64,000 nucleotides of DNA from the NCBI RefSeq assembly GCF_004006295.1, contig NZ_CP026095.1, positions 1,660,001 to 1,724,000 of the forward strand, written 5' to 3'. The notes under the pieces were generated by a model. That model saw nothing but the letters and a program-made list of their open reading frames with translations, made no database searches and was not told the origin of the DNA. Shown here piece by piece: positions 62,508-64,000 of the stretch. The translations under genes and the position numbers were made by a program. The DNA is from Peribacillus asahii. GTDB taxonomy: Bacteria > Bacillota > Bacilli > Bacillales > DSM-1321. How positions within the stretch are numbered: position 1 is the first letter of the stretch; every line of letters starts with the position of its first letter.

Positions 62508-63941
62508 ATGAGGCAAAAATGGCAATTATGGATTGGTGGAAAATGGCGCGAGGCGAAAACTTATGAGCCTTTATATAATCCACATACGAATGAACAATTA
62601 ACTGAAATTGGACAGGCTGAACCTGCGGATGCCGTAGAAGCGATTGTTGAAGCGCATACAGCTTTTCAGAAATTCCGGGAGTATCCGGCACATCGCCGTG
62701 CTAAGATTTTAGCAAGAGCGGCCACGATTATGGAAGAACGTAGTGAAGAATATGCTAAAATCATTTCTTTAGAATCGGCCAAAACGATTCGCAATGCCCG
62801 TGAGGAAATTAATCGCACCGTTCAAACGTATCGTTTCGCAGCAGAAGCGGCTAAAAGTAATTATGGAACACAAATTCCAATGGATGCTGCAGAAGGCGGG
62901 GAAAAACGTTTTGGTTTTACAACTCGGACCCCAATCGGTGTGGTGACAGCGATTACTCCGTTTAATTTTCCATTCAATCTCGTAGCGCACAAAGTGGGGC
63001 CAGCTATTGCGGCCGGAAATTCAATTGTGTTAAAACCAGCTGAGCAAACACCGATTAGTTCACTCGTCCTTGCTGAGATTTTTAAAGAGGCGGGGCTTCC
63101 AGAAGGGGTATTGAATGTTATTCCTGGGAAAGGCGATGTTTTGAGTGAAGCATTAACGACTCATCCGCATGTGAAAAAAGTGACGTTTACAGGCAGTGTA
63201 GAGGTGGGGCATCTGATTCAGCAGCAAGCAGGTTTTCGTAAATTGACACTTGAACTCGGCTCCAATTCCCCTTTTATTATTGATGAAGGGGTAAACATTG
63301 ATAAAGTCATTGAACGGAGTGTATTAGGTTCTTTTTCCAATAATGGCCAATTGTGTATTTCCATTCAACGAATTTATGTTCATCAATCGCTTTATCAACA
63401 ATTTTTAGAACGGTTTGTTAGCCGGACGAAGCAACTTGTTGTCGGTTCACCGCTTGATGAGGATACGAATATTACGGCGGTCATTTCGAAAAGATCATTG
63501 GACCGTCTGCAAAGTTGGCTGCATGAGGCCGTACAAGAAGGGGCTACAATTGAATGCGGCGGGAATGTAGAAGGAAATGTATTATATCCAACCGTATTAA
63601 CGAATGTAAACCGAGACTCCAAAGTGTTTCGTTTTGAAGTATTTGGCCCTATTGTTTGTGTTTTTCCGTTTGCTACGTTAGATGAGGCGATTAAGGATGC
63701 GAATGATTCTCGCTACGGATTAAACTCGGGGGTGATGACGCCAAGTATTGAACGAGCATTTTATGCAGCGGAACGGCTTGAAACGGGTGGAGTTGTCGTC
63801 AATGATATTCCAACATATCGAATTGATAATATGCCTTATGGCGGCTGGAAGGATAGCGGCGTTGGTAGAGAAGGGGTTAAATATGCAATGGAGGAAATGA
63901 TGGAGCAAAAATTTATCAGCTTTAAAATTGGTGATGAATGA
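62508..63941 (+). CDS. Aldehyde dehydrogenase
   Basis: A 477-residue NAD(P)-dependent aldehyde dehydrogenase. The catalytic Cys283 (NNGQLCISIQ), general base Glu249 (LELGSN) and Asn153 (PFNFPFN) are all present, and the fingerprint FTGSVEVGH starts near 227. It resembles the GapN/lactaldehyde-dehydrogenase-like subgroup, so the aldehyde is uncertain. It is co-transcribed with the ThDP enzyme and probably oxidises its aldehyde product or substrate. AGGTG precedes the ATG. The window ends 59 bases after its stop. Confidence 0.9.
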   Translation: MRQKWQLWIGGKWREAKTYEPLYNPHTNEQLTEIGQAEPADAVEAIVEAHTAFQKFREYPAHRRAKILARAATIMEERSEEYAKIISLESAKTIRNAREEINRTVQTYRFAAEAAKSNYGTQIPMDAAEGGEKRFGFTTRTPIGVVTAITPFNFPFNLVAHKVGPAIAAGNSIVLKPAEQTPISSLVLAEIFKEAGLPEGVLNVIPGKGDVLSEALTTHPHVKKVTFTGSVEVGHLIQQQAGFRKLTLELGSNSPFIIDEGVNIDKVIERSVLGSFSNNGQLCISIQRIYVHQSLYQQFLERFVSRTKQLVVGSPLDEDTNITAVISKRSLDRLQSWLHEAVQEGATIECGGNVEGNVLYPTVLTNVNRDSKVFRFEVFGPIVCVFPFATLDEAIKDANDSRYGLNSGVMTPSIERAFYAAERLETGGVVVNDIPTYRIDNMPYGGWKDSGVGREGVKYAMEEMMEQKFISFKIGDE

Positions 63942-64000
63942 ATGTAGTAGCTCGTAATGTGTACTTGAAAAGGCACTTAAAATGGCCTCGAATAGTGGGT

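Overview
The window reads as chromosomal DNA of a low-GC, spore-forming member of the Bacillaceae. The order ymfF-ymfH-ymfI-ymfJ-ymfK-ymfM-pgsA-cinA-recA-rny-ymdB-spoVS ... miaB-ricA-cotE-mutS-mutL matches the Bacillus subtilis core, and spore genes (spoVS, cotE, a coat-like Arg-Asp repeat protein) lie among the housekeeping genes. No rRNA, tRNA, CRISPR array, prophage or intact transposase was seen. The species was not determined.

Bases 1-25530 are the conserved core: M16 peptidases, lipid synthesis, SOS and recombination (a LexA-type box precedes recA), RNase Y, YmdB, a membrane-dipeptidase family enzyme, KorAB, tRNA modification, and mismatch repair. Two 440-bp non-coding copies of one element (3087-3526 and 19515-19954) interrupt it. 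They look like transposase-less IS200/IS605 derivatives. A second, unrelated folded element lies at 1986-2220.

Bases 25530-31100 are more variable: tiny ORFs, a glutaminase, an exported Lys-rich protein, a 3-hydroxybutyrate dehydrogenase-like SDR and a MATE exporter.

Bases 31133-46840 form one large catabolic locus. It encodes an APH-type kinase, a ComB-like phosphatase, two acyl-CoA dehydrogenases, two SDRs, two hot-dog dehydratases, a thiolase, a TetR regulator, a thioesterase, an acyl-CoA ligase and a complete LIV-type ABC importer. Two promoter regions share an 18-bp palindrome and probably one repressor. The gene content resembles 4-hydroxyacyl-CoA (levulinate/ACAD10-11-type) catabolism: import, CoA activation, phosphorylation of a 4-hydroxyl, phosphate elimination, hydration, oxidation and thiolysis. 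The substrate is unproven.

Bases 46840-54142 hold gltC divergent from gltAB (glutamate synthase). Bases 54150-55840 are a run of very small genes. One is a zinc-ribbon protein under a cyclic-di-GMP-I riboswitch whose expression platform can hide the Shine-Dalgarno sequence. There is also a candidate small RNA. Bases 55867-64000 carry an exported lytic transglycosylase with SH3/Ig-like modules, an AEC-family transporter, a YiaA-type membrane protein, a YerD-type GOGAT-domain protein, a ThDP enzyme related to acetolactate synthase, and an aldehyde dehydrogenase.
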